This document shows positions 46,529 through 60,374 of a stretch of 64,000 nucleotides of DNA, in pieces (positions within the stretch are counted from its first letter, which is position 1; each line of letters starts with the position of its first letter). The translations under genes and the position numbers were made by a program. The stretch comes from Candidatus Tyloplasma litorale. GTDB lineage: Bacteria; Bacillota_I; Bacilli_A; Mycoplasmatales; Hepatoplasmataceae. The notes under the pieces were generated by a model, which saw only the letters and a list, made by a program, of their open reading frames with translations, was not told the DNA's origin and made no database searches. The stretch lies in assembly GCA_027943885.1 (NCBI GenBank), contig AP027078.1, positions 372,001 through 436,000 of the forward strand, given 5' to 3'.

Positions 46529-47728
46529 TTAAACAAATAATAAATAAAATGCAATTAAAATAAAGAGTTCAAATATTGTTAAAATTATCGATATTTTTTT
46601 TCAATCTAAAGAATCATTTAATTCAAAAATAAGATCATCAAATTGAATTCATTTTTCATTATCAACAGAAGCCTCAGTAATTTCATAAGTACTTCCTCTT
46701 CCTAAACCTGAAATTGTATAATAAGCTTCTGTTTCATCAATTGATGTTGAATCATAAGTTAATTCTATTTTGTCAATTGAATTTGTTGTTGTTAAATTTT
46801 CATCATATCCTTTAAGATGAAGAATTAAATTATTTGGATCAATATTTGCTGTTGAGAAATATACTTTAATTTGGACAGATGAATTTGTAATGGAACTATC
46901 AATAACTTCAATATTATAAATTTCCGCTGGTGCTTCTAATGTTGTAAATGATAAATCAATATTTGTTAATTCATCATTAATTCCTGCACTAGTGATTGTA
47001 TATTGTGTATTTGATTCTAATCCTGAAATTGTATAATAGACTTCTGTTTCATTAGTAGAATCATAAGTTAAAGTTATTCCATCAACTGGAGTTGATGTTG
47101 TTAAATTATCATCATAACTTTCAAGATAAAGAATTAAATCATCTTCATCAAAGTTTGTTGTTGAAGTATTGACTTTAATTTGAACAGAAGAATCTGTAAT
47201 TGAATCTTCAATAATTTCTATAGATTGAACATTTAATATTTCTGTTGTAAATGTTAAGTTAATATCTTTTAATTCACCATTAATTTCTGCACTAGTGATT
47301 GTGTATTGTGTATTTGATTCTAACCCTGAAATTGTGTAATAAATTTCTGTTCCATCAGTAAAATCATGAGTTAGAGTTATCCCATCCACTGGAGTTGATG
47401 TTGTTAGGTCATCATCATGACCAGCAAGGTGAAGAATTAATTCATCTTCATCAAAATTTGTTGTTGAAGTAATAACTTTGATTTGGGCAGATGAAGATAT
47501 GATTGAATCATTAACAACTTCAATAGAATCAATTGGTGATGATTCTTCATTTTCACTAAAAGAAAAATCAAAATTATTAAATTGTTTTTCATTATCATAT
47601 TCTTTTATTTCCATATTATTAGAAGGATAAATATCAAAATTATTTCCCTTTAAAATATTAATAGTAAAAGATATAAATAATAAGAAAATAAATAAAACTA
47701 TTAAAAATAATAAAATCCTTTTAAGCAT
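46529..47728 (-). CDS. FN3-like repeat surface protein, short member
   Basis: A 399-aa protein with a long N-terminal hydrophobic segment (MLKRILLFLIVLFIFLLFIS) without lipobox Cys. Then come an Asn/Asp-rich linker, three copies of the 103-aa repeat (cores such as SSVQIKVNTSTTNFDEDDLI and YYTISGLESNTQYTITSA), and a C-terminal hydrophobic helix (IILTIFELFILIAFYLLFV) with no basic tail. The repeat's L-x-x-x-T-x-Y-x-I pattern is fibronectin-III-like. The ATG at 47728 lies six bases after a perfect TATAAT; further upstream is a T16 tract. It is the smallest and last of four paralogs; expression is probably variable. Confidence 0.82.
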
Positions 47729-47734
47729 AATTTT

Positions 47735-47770
47735 ATTATAATAGAAAAAAAAAAAAAAAAGAATAATCAA
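47735..47770 (-). promoter_or_regulatory. Promoter with T16 spacer, overlapping the upstream terminator
   Basis: On the minus strand TTGATT (47765-47770), four bases, a T16 tract (47745-47760), four bases, TATAAT (47735-47740), six bases, ATG. The -35 to -10 distance is 24; loss of about seven Ts would give the optimal 17. The T-tract is also the tail of the preceding gene's terminator. Confidence 0.55.
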
Positions 47771-47782
47771 AGAAATTTATTC
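47745..47782 (-). terminator. Terminator after the 2279-aa repeat protein gene
   Basis: Arms GAATAA and TTATTC with a 10-base loop are followed by T16 on the minus strand. The stem is short but the T-run is the longest in the window. Confidence 0.6.
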
Positions 47783-47795
47783 AATTTTTCTTTTT

Positions 47796-50700
47796 TTATT
47801 TTCTTAGTTTTTTAAATAAATATCAATTAAATAAAATCAATAGAATAATTGCTATTATTATCATTATTAAAACAATTAAATCTAAAGAATTATTTAATGT
47901 TCAAAATGTTTCATCAACATTTATTTCGGAAGAATTAAGTTTTGCACTAGTGATTGTGTATTCTGATTCTTCTTCCAATCCTGAAATTGTATACATAATT
48001 TCTGTGCCATTATTTGAATCACAAGTTAATTTTGCACCATGAATTGAATTTGTTGTTGATAAACTACCATTTATATGTCCTTCAATAAGAAGAATTAAAT
48101 TATCTTCATCAAAGTTTGTTGTTGAAGTTATCACTTTAATTTGAGCAGATGAGTCTGTGATTGAATCTGTGACTATTTCAATAGAATCAAGTTTTGCTGG
48201 TATTTCTAATGTTGTGAATGGTACATCCATATCTATTGAATCATCATTAATTTCTGCATTATTAATTATATATGTTGTATTTGATTCTAATCCTGAAATT
48301 GTGTAGTAAATTTCTGTTTCGTTTGTTGAATCATGAGTTAGAGTTATTCCATCAACTGTAGTTAATGTTGTTAGGTCACCATCATGACCAGTAAGATGAA
48401 GAATTAAATCATTTTCATCAAAGTTTGTTGTTGAAGTTGTGACTTTAATTTGGGCAGATGAATCTGTGACTGAATCTGTGACAACTTGAATAGAATTAAC
48501 TATTGCTGCTATTTCTAATGTTGTGAATGATACAGCTGTACTTAATTCACCATCATTATCATTAAGTTTTGCACTAGTGATTGTGTATTCTGTACCTGAT
48601 TCTAATTCTGAAATTGTGTAATAAATTTCTGTTTCATTTGTTCAATCATAAGTTAGAGTTATTCCATCAATTGGAGTTGATGTTGTTAGATCACCATCAT
48701 GACCAGCAAGATGAAGAATTAATTCATCTACATCAAAGTTTGTTGTTGAAGTTGTGACTTTAATTTGGGCAGAAGAATCTGTAATTGAATTATCAATAAC
48801 TTCGATAGAATCAACTATTGCTGGTGTTTCTAATGTTGTGAATGGTACATTCATATCTATTGAATCATCATTAATTTCTGCACTAGTGATTATGTATTCT
48901 GTATCTGCTTCCAGTCCTGAAATTGTGTATGTAATTTCTGTTTCGTTTGTTGAATCATGAGTTAGAGTTATTCCATCAATTGAAGTTGATGTTGTTAGAT
49001 CACCATCATGATTAGCAAGATGAAGAATTAATTCATCTGCATCAAAGTTTGTTGTTGAAGTTGTGACTTTAATTTGGGCAGAAGAATCTGTAATTGAATT
49101 ATCAATAACTTCGATAGTAGTAACTTCTGCTGGTGATATCAATGTTGTAAATGATAGATTAATATCTTCTGTTTCAATGTCATTAAGTTTTGCACTAGTG
49201 ATTGTATATTCTGTATCAGATTCTAATTTTGAAATTGTGTAATAAATTTCTGTTTCGTTTGTTGAATCATGAGTTAGAGTTATTCCATCAACTGGGTTTG
49301 ATGTTGTTAGATCTCCGTCATGACCTTCAAGATGAAGTACTAAATCATTTTCATCAAATTCTGTTGTTGAAGTTGTGACTTTAATTTGGGCAGAAGAATC
49401 TGTAATTGAATTATCAACAACTTCGATAGTAGTAACTTCTGCTGGTGATATCAATGTTGTAAATGATAGATTAATATCTTCTGTTTCAATGTCATTAAGT
49501 TTTGCACTAGTGATTGTGTATTCTGTATTAGATTCTAATCCTGAAATTGTGTAATAAATTTCTGTTTCGTTTGTTGAATCGTGAGTTAGAGTTATTCCAT
49601 CAATTGGAGTTGATGTTGTTAGATCACCATCATGATTAGCAAGATGAAGAATTAATTCATCTACATTAAAGTTTGTTGTTGAAGTAATGACTTTAATTTG
49701 GGCAGAAAAATCTGTAATTGAATCATCAATAACTTCGATAGAATCAACTATTGCTGGTATTTCTAATGTTGTGAATGGTACATTCATATCTATTGAATCA
49801 TCATTAATTTCTGCATTAGTGATTGTGTATTCTGTATCTGGTTCTAGTCCTGAAATTGTGTATATAATTTCTGTTTCACCAGTGGAATCATGAGTTAGAG
49901 TTATTCCATCAACTGAAGTTGATGTTGTTAGATCGCCATCATGATTAGCAAGATGAAGAATTAAATTATCTTCATCAAAGTTTGTTGTTGAAGTAATGAC
50001 TTTAATTTTAGCAGAAGAATCTGTAATTGATTCATCAATAACTTCAATAGAATCAACTATTGCTGGTATTTCTAATGTTGTGAATGGTACATTCATATCT
50101 ATTGAATCATCATTAATTTCTGCACTAGTGATTATGTATTCTGTATCTGCTTCTAGTCCTGAAATTGTGTATGTAATTTCTGTTTCATTAGTGGAATCAT
50201 GAGTTAGAGTTATTCCATCAATTGGAGTTGATGTTGTTAGATCACCATCATGACCAGCAAGATGAAGAATTAATTCATTTTCATCAAAGTTTGTTGTTGA
50301 AGTAGTGACTTTAATTTGGGCAGAAGAATCTGTAATTGAATTATCAATAACTTCAATAGAATCAACTGTTGATGGTGTTTCTAATGTTGTGAATGGTACA
50401 TTCATATCTATTGAATCATCATTAATTTCTGCATTAGTGATTGTGTATTCTGTATCTGGTTCTAGTCCTGAAATTGTGTATGTAATTTCTGTTTCATTAG
50501 TGGAATCATGAGTTAGAGTTATTCCATCAATTGGAGTTGATGTTGTTAGATCACCATCATGACCAGCAAGATGAAGAATTAATTCATCTGCATCAAAGTT
50601 TGTTGTTGAAGTTGTGACTTTAATTTGGGCAGAAGAATCTGTAATTGATTCATCAATAACTTCAATAGAATCAACTGTTGATGGTGTTTCTAATGTTGTG

Positions 50701-53700
50701 AATGATTGATTGATATCTGTTACATTAGAAGTTGTTTCAGTACTTTCTATTGTATATTTTGTATTTGCTTCTAATCCTGAAATTGTGTAATAAACTTCCA
50801 TACCATCTACTGAATCATAAATTAAGCTTATATCACCAATTGGATTTGTTGTTGATAACCCTTCATCATATCCTGCAAGATGAATAACTAAATCAGATTT
50901 ATTAACTCATCAAGAAGTTGATGAAACAGTAACACCAATTTGAACACTTGAATCTGTGATTGAATCGTCCACAATTTCTATAGATTCAACCTTTGATATT
51001 TCTGTTTTAAATGATAAACCAATATTTGTTGAAATATCATTAATTTCCGCACTAGTAATTACATACGTTGTATCTTCTTCTAAACCTTCAATTGTATAAT
51101 AAGCTTCTGTTTTATTAGTGCTTGTTGAATTATAAATTAAACTAATACCATCAACTGGATTTGATGTTGTTAAATCACCACTATGTTCAACAAGATGAAG
51201 AATTAAATCATTTGGATCAAAATATTCTGATGAATAAGAAACTTTAATTTTAATTGCTGAATCTGTTGGTGTTGGAAAACTAGTGTCAATTTCTATAGAT
51301 TCAACTATTGCTAATGATTCTGTTGTAAATGATAAATTAATATCTTCTGTTAAATTAGAAGTTGTTTCAGCACTTTCAATTATATATGTTGTATCTGGTT
51401 CTAGTCCTGAAATTGTATAATAAACTTCCATACCATCTGTTGAGTCATAAATTAAATTTATACTACCATCATTAATTGAATTTGTTGTTGATAAACCTTC
51501 ATCATAACCTTCAAGATGTAAAATTAAATCAGATTCATCAACTCATCAAGATGTTGATGAAACATTAACTTTAATTTGAACACTTGAATCTGTAATTGAA
51601 CCATCCACAATTTCTATAGATTCAACTACTGATATTTTTGTTGTGAATGATAAGTCAATATTTGTTTCAACATCATTCATTTCTGCAGTGGTAATTGTGT
51701 ATTCTGTATCTGGTTCTAGTCCTGAAATTGTGTAAGTAGCTTGAACACCATTAATATATGTTGAATTATATTCTAAACTTATGCCATCAACTGGATTTGA
51801 TGTTGTTAGACCTTCATCATAATCTTCAAGATGAAGAACTAAATCATCTTCATCAAAGTCATCTGATGAATAAGAAACAATAATTTTAGCTTCTGAATCT
51901 GTAGGATAATCATCAGCCATTTCTATAGATTCAACTACTGTTAATATTCTTGTTTTAAATGATAAGCCAATATTTGTTTCAACATCATTAATTTTTGCAC
52001 TAGTGATTACATATTTTGTATCTTCTTCTAAACCTTCAATTGTATAATAAGCTTCTGTTGAATCATCATCACTTGTTGAATTATAAGTTAAAGTCATACC
52101 ATTAACTGGATTTGATGTTGTTAAATCACGTTCAACAAGATCTACATTAAGAATTAGATTATTTGGATCAAAATATTCTGATGAATAAGAAACTTTAATT
52201 TTAACACTATTTGGTGTTGGGTAACCATCTACAATTTCTATAGATTCAACTATTGCTAATGATTCTGTTGTAAATGATAAATTGATGTCTTCTGTTAAAT
52301 TAGAAGTTGTTTCAGCACTCTCAATTGTGTATGTTGTATCTGATTCTAGTCCTGAAATTGTATAATAAACTCCCATACCATCTATTGAATCATAAGCTAA
52401 AGTTATACTATTATCATTAATTGAATTTGTCGTTGATAATCCTTCATCATAACCTTCAAAATAAAGAATTAAATCAGATTCATCAACTCATCAAGATGTT
52501 GATGAAACATTAACTTTAATTTGAACACTTGAATCTGTGATTGAACCATCCACAATTTCTATAGATTCAACTTCTGATATTTCTGTTGTAAATGATAAGT
52601 CAATATTTATTTCAATATCATTAATTTCTGCAGTAGTGATTGTGTATTTTGTATCTTGTTCTAGTCCTAAAATTGTGTAACTAACTTGAATTCCATTAGC
52701 ATATGTTGAATTATATTTTAAACTTATGCCATCAACTGGATTTGATGTTGTTAGATCGCCATCATGACCTTCAAGATGAAGAACTAAATCATCTTCATCA
52801 AAGTCATCTGATGAATAAGAAACAATAATATTAGCTTCTGAATCTGTAGGATAATGTTCAGCCATTTCTATAGATTCAACTACTGTTAATATTCTTGTTT
52901 TAAATGATAAGTCAATATTTGTTTCAACATCATTAATTTTTGCACTAATGATTACATATTTTGTATCTTCTTCCAAACCATCAATTGTATAATAAGCTTC
53001 TGTTGGATCATCATCACTTGTTGAATTATAAGTTAAAGTTATACCATTTACTGGATTTGATGTTGATAAATCACGTTCAACAAGATCTACATTAAGAATT
53101 AGATTATTTGGATCAAAATATTCTGATGAGTAAGAAACTTTAATTTTAACACTATTTGGTGTTGGATAACCATCTACAATTTCTATAGATTCAACTATTG
53201 TTGATGATTCTGTTGTAAATGATAAATTAATGTCTTCTGTTAAAGTAGAAGTTATTTCAGCACTCTCAATTGTGTATTCTGTATCTGGTTCTAGTCCTGA
53301 AATTGTATATATAATTTCTGTTTCATTAGTTGAATCATGAGTTAAAGTTATAGTACCATCATTAATTGAATTTGTTGTTGATAGTCCTTCATCATAACCT
53401 TCAAAATAAAGAATTAAATCAGATTCATCAAATCATCAAGATGATGTTAATGAAGGGTCCAAATTAACAGTAACTTTAATTTGAACACTTGAATCCGTAA
53501 TTGAACCATCCACAATTTCTATAGATTCAACTTCTAATATTTCTGTTGTAAATGATAAGTCAATATCTGTTTCAATATCATTAATTTCTGCAGTTGTGAT
53601 TGTGTATTCTGTATCTGCTTCTAAACCTTCAATTGTGTAACTAACTCGAATTCCATCAACATATGTTGAATTATATTTTAAACTTATGCCATCAACTTTG

Positions 53701-54635
53701 CTTGATGTTGATAAACCTTCATCATATCCATCAAGATGAAGAATTAAATCATCTTCATCAAAATCATTTGATGAATAATGAACAATAATTTTGGCTGATG
53801 AATCTGTAGTATAATTATCTTCCAATTCTATATATTCAACTTTTGTGGCTTCTTTAGTTGTTGTGAATGATACATTAAAATCTGTTGAAGTAGAATCAAC
53901 TTCTGCACTTTCAATTGTGTATGTTGTTTCTGGAGATAAACCTGTGATATCAAAATAAATTGTTTGACTATCATGTGTTGAAATATAATTTAAACCTATA
54001 CCATCAACTGAATTTGTTGTTGATATTCCTCCATCATGTCCTTCAAGATGAATTGCTATATCATCAATATCAAAATCATCTGATGATAATTTAACTATAA
54101 TTCTAGCTGTTGAATCTGTAATTAATTCATCGACCATTTCTATAGATTCAATTTTTGTTTCATCTACTTCTGGTTCTAAAGATTTTGTTGTAAATGATAA
54201 ATTAACATCTTCAACATCAGAACCAATTTGAGCAGAAATGATTGTATATTCTGTATCTGGTTCTAGTCCTGAAATTGTATAATAAAACTCCACTCCACTA
54301 CCATAATCAAGAGTTAGAGTTATTCCATCAACAGGAGCTGATGTTGTTAGATTTCCATCATGACCAGCAAGGTGAAGAATTAAATTTTCTCCTTCAACAT
54401 TGTTATTTGATGAATCATAAATAACATAAATTTGAGCACTTGAATCTGTAATACTATCTTCAACAATATAAACATTTTTAATAGTAGGAGCAGTATATCT
54501 ATTATCATAAGAAACATGAGAAGCATCACTAAAAGTATTATTTTCTGGAGTAGTTTCTGAAATAGTTAAAACAGAAAATACAAAAATAAATGGAATAAAT
54601 ATAATTGTTAAAAGTAATATTATTTTTTTCAACAT
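47796..54635 (-). CDS. Giant FN3-like repeat surface protein (21 repeats)
   Basis: A 2279-aa protein, continuous only with TGA as Trp. It starts MLKKIILLLTIIFIPFIFVF (signal/anchor) and ends with a hydrophobic helix plus basic tail (NWYLFKKLRK), so it should be anchored at the C-terminus with most of the chain outside. About 21 repeats of 100-110 aa follow one another. The N-terminal half has diverse repeats, including a three-domain superunit present three times (about 53.5, 52.6 and 51.6 kb), one domain of which has a WW pair from two TGA codons. The C-terminal nine are nearly identical, with a 309-bp period. No cysteines occur in the repeats. Adhesion is a reasonable guess. Confidence 0.85.
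48642..50801. repeat. 309-bp tandem repeat block in the 2279-aa gene
   Basis: Seven or so closely similar 309-bp units. Landmarks such as ATTTGGGCAGAAGAATCTGT and GCACTAGTGATT recur every 309 bases. Identity is high enough for recombination. Confidence 0.9.
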
Positions 54636-54644
54636 AACAACAAT

Positions 54645-54671
54645 ATTTTACCATTTAAAAAAAAAAGCCAA
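54645..54671 (-). promoter_or_regulatory. Promoter of the 2279-aa gene, overlapping a terminator
   Basis: TTGGCT (54666-54671, in the terminator stem), a 15-base spacer that begins with most of the T10 tract, and TAAAAT (54645-54650) nine bases before the ATG. The predicted leader is only a few bases. Confidence 0.45.
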
Positions 54672-54688
54672 ATGTATTTGGCTTTTTT
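54657..54688 (-). terminator. Terminator after the 1886-aa repeat protein gene
   Basis: Arms AAAAAAGCCAAA and TTTGGCTTTTTT with a 4-base loop. The T10 tail runs into the promoter of the next gene. Confidence 0.9.
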
Positions 54689-54694
54689 ATATTT

Positions 54695-57600
54695 TTATTT
54701 TTTTAATTTTCTAAATAAATAATAATTCATTAAGATTAATAAAATAATTACTATTATTATTAATATTAAAATAAATATATTTAAAGAGCTATTTAATGTT
54801 TGAAATGCCTCATCAACTTCTACTTCAAGAGAATTAAGTTTGGCACTAGAAATTTTGTATTCTGATTCCTCATCTAATCCTGAAATTGTGTAATAAATTT
54901 CTGTTCCATTTGTTGAATCATGAATTAATTTTACACCATTAATTGAAGATGATGTTGTTAAGATACCATTTGTATTTCCTTCAAGAAAAATAGATAAATC
55001 ATTTTCATCAAAGTTTGTTGTTGTTACAACAACTTTAATTTGAGCAGATGAATCTGTGATTGATCCATCAACAATTTCAATATAATCAATTATTGCTGGT
55101 ACTTCTAATGTTGTGAATGTTGCATTCATAGTAAGTCAATCATCATTTTCATTAAATTTTGCATAAGTAATAGTGTATGTTGTTTCTGCTTCTAGTCCTG
55201 AAATTGTATAATAAATTTCTGTTTCGTTTGTTGAATCATGAGTTAGAGTTATTCCATCAATTGGATTTGATGTTGTTAGATCTCCGTCATGATTAGCAAG
55301 ATGAAGAATTAAATTATCCTCATTAAAATTTGTTTTTGAAGTAGTCACTTTAATTTGGACAGATGAATCTGTCAATGAATCATAAAGAATTTCAATAGTA
55401 GAAATTTTTGCTGGTGCTTCTAATGTTGTAAATGTTGTATTTGTGTTGTATAAATCATCATTATCATTAAATTTTACACCAGTAATAGTGTATTTTGTTT
55501 CTGCTTCTAACCCTGAAATTGTGTATGTAATTTCTGTTTCATTTGTTGAATCATGAGTTAGAGTTATTCCATCATCAATTGGGTTTGAAGTTGTTAGATC
55601 TCCGTCATGACCTTCAAGATGAAGCACTAAATCATTTTCATCAAATTCTGTTGTTGAAGTAGTCACTTTAATTTGGACAGATGAATCTGTGATTGAATTA
55701 TGAAGAACTTCAATAGTAGAAACTTCTGCTGGTGCTTCTAATGTTGTAAATGTTATGTTGATATCTGTTGTTTCAATATCATTAAGCTTTGCAGTAGTGA
55801 TTGTATATTCTGTATCTGATTCTAAACCTGAAATTGTGTACATAATTTCTGTTTCACTTAGTAAACCATCATTAGTTAAAGTTATTCCATCAATTGGGTT
55901 TGAAGTTGTTAGATCTCCGTCATGACCTTCAAGATGAAGCACTAAATCATTTGGATCAAAATTTGTTGTTGAAGTATTTACTCCAATCATAACAGATGAA
56001 TCTGTGATTGAACCATCAAGAACTTCAATAGTAGTAACTTCTGCTGGTGTTTCTGATGTTGTAAATATTGTATTAATATCTGTTGTTTCAATATCATTAA
56101 GCTTTGCAGTAGTGATTGTATATTCTGTATCTGATTCTAAACCTGAAATTGTGTATGTAATTTCTGTTTCATTTGTTGAATCATGAGTTAGAGTTATTTC
56201 ATCAACTGGGTTTGAAGTTGTTAGATCTCCGTCATGACCTTCAAGATGAAGTACTAAATCATTTTCATCAAATTCTGTTGTTGAAGTAGTTACTTTAATT
56301 TGGACAGAAGAATCTGTAATTGAACCATCAATAACTTCAATAGTAGTAACTTCTGCTGGTGATATCAATGTTGTAAATGATAGATTAATATTTTCTGTTT
56401 CAACATCATTAAGCTTTGCACTAGTGATTGTATATTCTGTATCTGATTCTAAACCTGAAATTGTGTATGTAATTTCTGTTTCATTTGTTGAATCATGAGT
56501 TAGAGTTATTTCATCAACTGGGTTTGAAGTTGTTAGATCTCCGTCATGACCTTCAAGATGAAGCACTAAATCATTTTCATCAAATTCTGTTGTTGAAGTA
56601 GTTACTTTAATTTGGACAGAAGAATCTGTAATTGAATTATCAATAACTTCGATAGTAGTAACTTCTGCTAGTGATACCAATGTTGTAAATGTTGTGTTGA
56701 TATCTGTTATTTCAACATCATTAAGCTTTGCACTAGTGATTGTATATTCTGTATTTGCTTCTAGCCCTGAAATTGTGTATGTAATTTCTGTTTCATTTGT
56801 TGAATCATGAGTTAGAGTTATTTCATCAACTGGGTTTGAAGTTGTTAGATCTCCGTCATGACCTTCAAGATGAAGTACTAAATCATTTTCATCAAATTCT
56901 GTTGTTGAAGTAGTTACTTTAATTTGGACAGAAGAATCTGTAATTGAATTATCAATAACTTCGATAGTAGTAACTTCTGCTAGTGATACCAATGTTGTAA
57001 ATGTTGTGTTGATATCTGTTATTTCAACATCATTAAGTTCTGCGCTAGTGATTGTATATTCTGTATTAGATTCCAATCCTGAAATTGTGTATGTAATTTC
57101 TGTTTCATTAGTTGAATCATGAGTTAGAGTTATTCCATCAACTGGGTTTGAAGTTGTTAGATCTCCGTCATGACCTTCAAGATAAAGTACTAAATCATTT
57201 TCATCAAATTCTGTTGTTGAAGTAGTTACTTTAATTTGGACAGAAGAATCTGTAATTGAATTATCAATAACTTCGATAGTAGTAACTTCTGCTGGTGTTT
57301 CTGATGTTGTAAATATTGTATTAATATCTGTTGTTTCAATATCATTAAGCTTTGCACTAGTGATTGTATATTCTGTATTTGCTTCTAGCCCTGAAATTGT
57401 GTATGTAATTTCTGTTTCATTTGTTGAATCATGAGTTAGAGTTATTCCATCAACTGGGTTTGAAGTTGTTAAATCTCCGTCATGACCTTCAAGATGAAGC
57501 ACTAAATCATTTTCATCAAATTCTGTTGTTGAAGTAGTCACTTTAATTTGGACAGAAGAATCTGTGATTGAACCATCAATAACTTCGATAGTAGTAACTT

Positions 57601-60355
57601 CTGCTAGTGATACCAATGTTGTAAATGATAAATTAATATCTGTTGAATTAGAAGTTGTTTCAGCACTTTCTATTGTATATTCTGTATTTGCTTCTAATCC
57701 TGAAATTGTGTAATAAACTTCCATACCATCTACTGAATCATAAGTTAAGCTTATATCACCAATTGGATTTGTTGTTGATAACCCTTCATCATATCCTGCA
57801 AGATGAATAACTAAATCAGATTTGTTAACTCATCAAGAAGTTGATGAAACAGTAACACCAATTTGAACACTTGAATCTGTAATTGAATCTTCAACCATTT
57901 CTATAGATTCAACTTTTGATATTTCTGTTTTGAATGATAAAGTAATATTTGTTTGAACATCATTAATTTTTTCACCAGTAATTACATACATTGTATCTTC
58001 TTCTAAACCTTCAATTGTGTAATAAGCTTCTGTTTTATTAGCACTTGTTGAATTATAAATTAAACTAATTCCATCAACTGGAGTTGATGTTGTTAAGTCA
58101 CCACTAACACCAGCAATTTGAAGAGCTAAATCATTTGGATCAAAATATTCTGATGAATAAGAAACTTTAATTTTAATTGCTGAATCTGTTGGTGATGGAA
58201 GACTAGTATCAAGTTCTATATTATCAACTATTGCTAATTCTTCTAATGTTGTGAATGAATAATCAACAGTTGTTATATTTGATGTAATTTCAGCACTTTT
58301 TATTGTGTATTCTGTACCTGCTTCTAAGCCAGAAATTGTTCATTCAGTTACAATTTCAGTATTTTCATTATGTCTACCATTATATTCTAAACTAATACCA
58401 TCAACTGGGTTTGATGTTGTTAGACCTTCAGCATATCCATCAAGATAAAGAGTTAAATCATCTTCATGAAGTCATCATTCTACTTGTGAAGCAATAATAT
58501 TAATATCAACAGATGAAGTTGTGATTGCATCATCAGCATCATCAACTTCAATATATTCAACTTCAACCATATCTGTTCTAAATCATAAATCGATACTTGT
58601 TTCAATATCATTGATTTCTGCAGTTTCTATTGTGTATTGTGTACCTTGTTCTAAACCAGAAATTGTATAATAAGCTTCTGTTTTATTAGAACTTGTTGAA
58701 TCATAAGTTAGAGTTATTCCATCAACTGGAGTTGATGTTGTTAGACCTTCATCATAACCTTCAAAATAAAGAACTAAATCATCTTCGTCAAATTCTGCTG
58801 ATGAGTAAGAGACTTTAATATCAGCAGTTTCATTTGTTGGATAACCATCTTCAAGTTCTATAGTATCAACCATTGTTAAAACTTCTTCTATTGTTGTGAA
58901 TGATACATCAAGTTCTGTTGACTTAGAATCAACTTCTGCACTTTCGATTGTGTATGTTGTTTCTGGAGATAAACCTGTGATATCAAAATAAATTGTTTGA
59001 TCATCATGAGTTGAAATTCATTCTAAACCTATACCATCAACTGAATTTGTTGTTGATATTCCGCCATCATGTCCTTCAAGATGAATAGCTATATCATCAA
59101 TATCAAAATCATTTGATGATAAGTTAACTATAATTCTAGCTGTTGAATCTGTAATTAATTCATCAACCATTTCTATTGATTCAACTTTTGTTGATGTATC
59201 AGGAGTTGTTGTAAATGATACATTAAGATTTGTTGAAGTAGAATCAACTTTTGCACTTTCGATTGTGTATGTTGTTTCTGGAGATAAACCTGTGATATCA
59301 AAATAAATTGTTTGATCATCATGAGTTGAAATTCATTCTAAACCTATACCATCAACTGAATTTGTTGTTGATATTCCGCCATCATATCCTTCAAGATGAA
59401 TAGCTATATCATCAATATCAAAATCATTTGATGATAAGTTAACTATAATTCTAGCTGTTGAATCTGTAATTAATTCATCAACCATTTCTATTGATTCAAC
59501 TTTTGTAGGTTCTTTAGTTGTTGTGAATGATACATTAAGACTAGTTGAAGTAGAATTAACTTCTGCACTTTCGATTGTGTATGTTGTTTCTGGATCTAAA
59601 CCTGTTATATCAAAATAAACCGATTTATTATTAGTGGTTTTAATATAGTCTAAACCTATACCATCAACTGAATTTGATGTTGTTATTTTTCCACTATGTC
59701 CTGCAAGATGAATACCTATATTACTATATTCAAAATTAGTTGTTGATAAATTAACTATAATTCTAGCTGTTGAATCTGTAATTTGATTGTCGACCATTTC
59801 AATAGAATTAACTTTTGCTGCTGAAGGTGTTGATGGTTCTGTTGTTCATTCTTTATCTGTTGTAAAAGATTTATTAATACTTGTCGAAATGCCATTAACT
59901 TCTGCACTTTCGATTGTGTATGTTGTTTCTGGGGATAAACCAATTAATCAAAAATAAACTTGTGTATTGTTTTCAGTTTTTTCATAGCTTAAATACATAC
60001 CATCAACTGAATTTGATGTTGATATTTTTCCACTATGTCCTGCAAGATGAATACCTATATCACCAAGATCAAAATTAGATGTTGATAAATTAACTCTAAA
60101 ATATTTTGTTACAGCTCTGTCCAGACGTGAATTAAGGAAGAAATCTATAGATTCAACTTGTGCTAAAGCAGTTTTTTGATTAATATATGAATCTGAATTA
60201 TCTAAATCTTTATTTGAATTTGTATCATAAGAGGTATTAGAAATAGAATTAAAATTACCTTCCTCTGAAATATTTTTTGAAATATCAAAAATAAAAAATA
60301 TTGAGAAGAACGAAATTAATAATATTGTTGAAAATAAAATGATTTTTTTTAGCAT
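54695..60355 (-). CDS. Giant FN3-like repeat surface protein (17 repeats)
   Basis: An 1886-aa paralog with the same plan: MLKKIILFSTILLISFFSIF signal/anchor, a Ser/Asn-rich linker, about 17 repeats, and a C-terminal membrane helix with basic tail (MNYYLFRKLKK). The first repeats (60.3-58.9 kb) form a distinct subtype with DSTARIIVNLS cores and a VYFDITGLSPETTYTIES strand. From 57.7 to 55.1 kb there are nine closely similar repeats with EVTTIEVIDNSITDSSVQIK. A WW-containing repeat near 57.8 kb is almost identical in DNA to one near 50.9 kb in the neighbour, suggesting recombination. Read with code 4 it has no internal stops. Confidence 0.85.
55136..57724. repeat. About 309-bp tandem repeat block in the 1886-aa gene
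   Basis: Eight to nine similar units, most between 56.0 and 57.6 kb, that share the TTTGAAGTTGTTAGATCTCC landmark. They are more similar to each other than to the blocks in the neighbouring genes. Confidence 0.88.
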
Positions 60356-60364
60356 AATAATATT

Positions 60365-60370
60365 ATTATA
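60365..60370 (-). promoter_or_regulatory. -10 box of the 1886-aa repeat protein gene
   Basis: TATAAT nine bases before the ATG at 60355. No Shine-Dalgarno is seen; the predicted leader is about three bases. Confidence 0.55.
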
Positions 60371-60374
60371 TATG

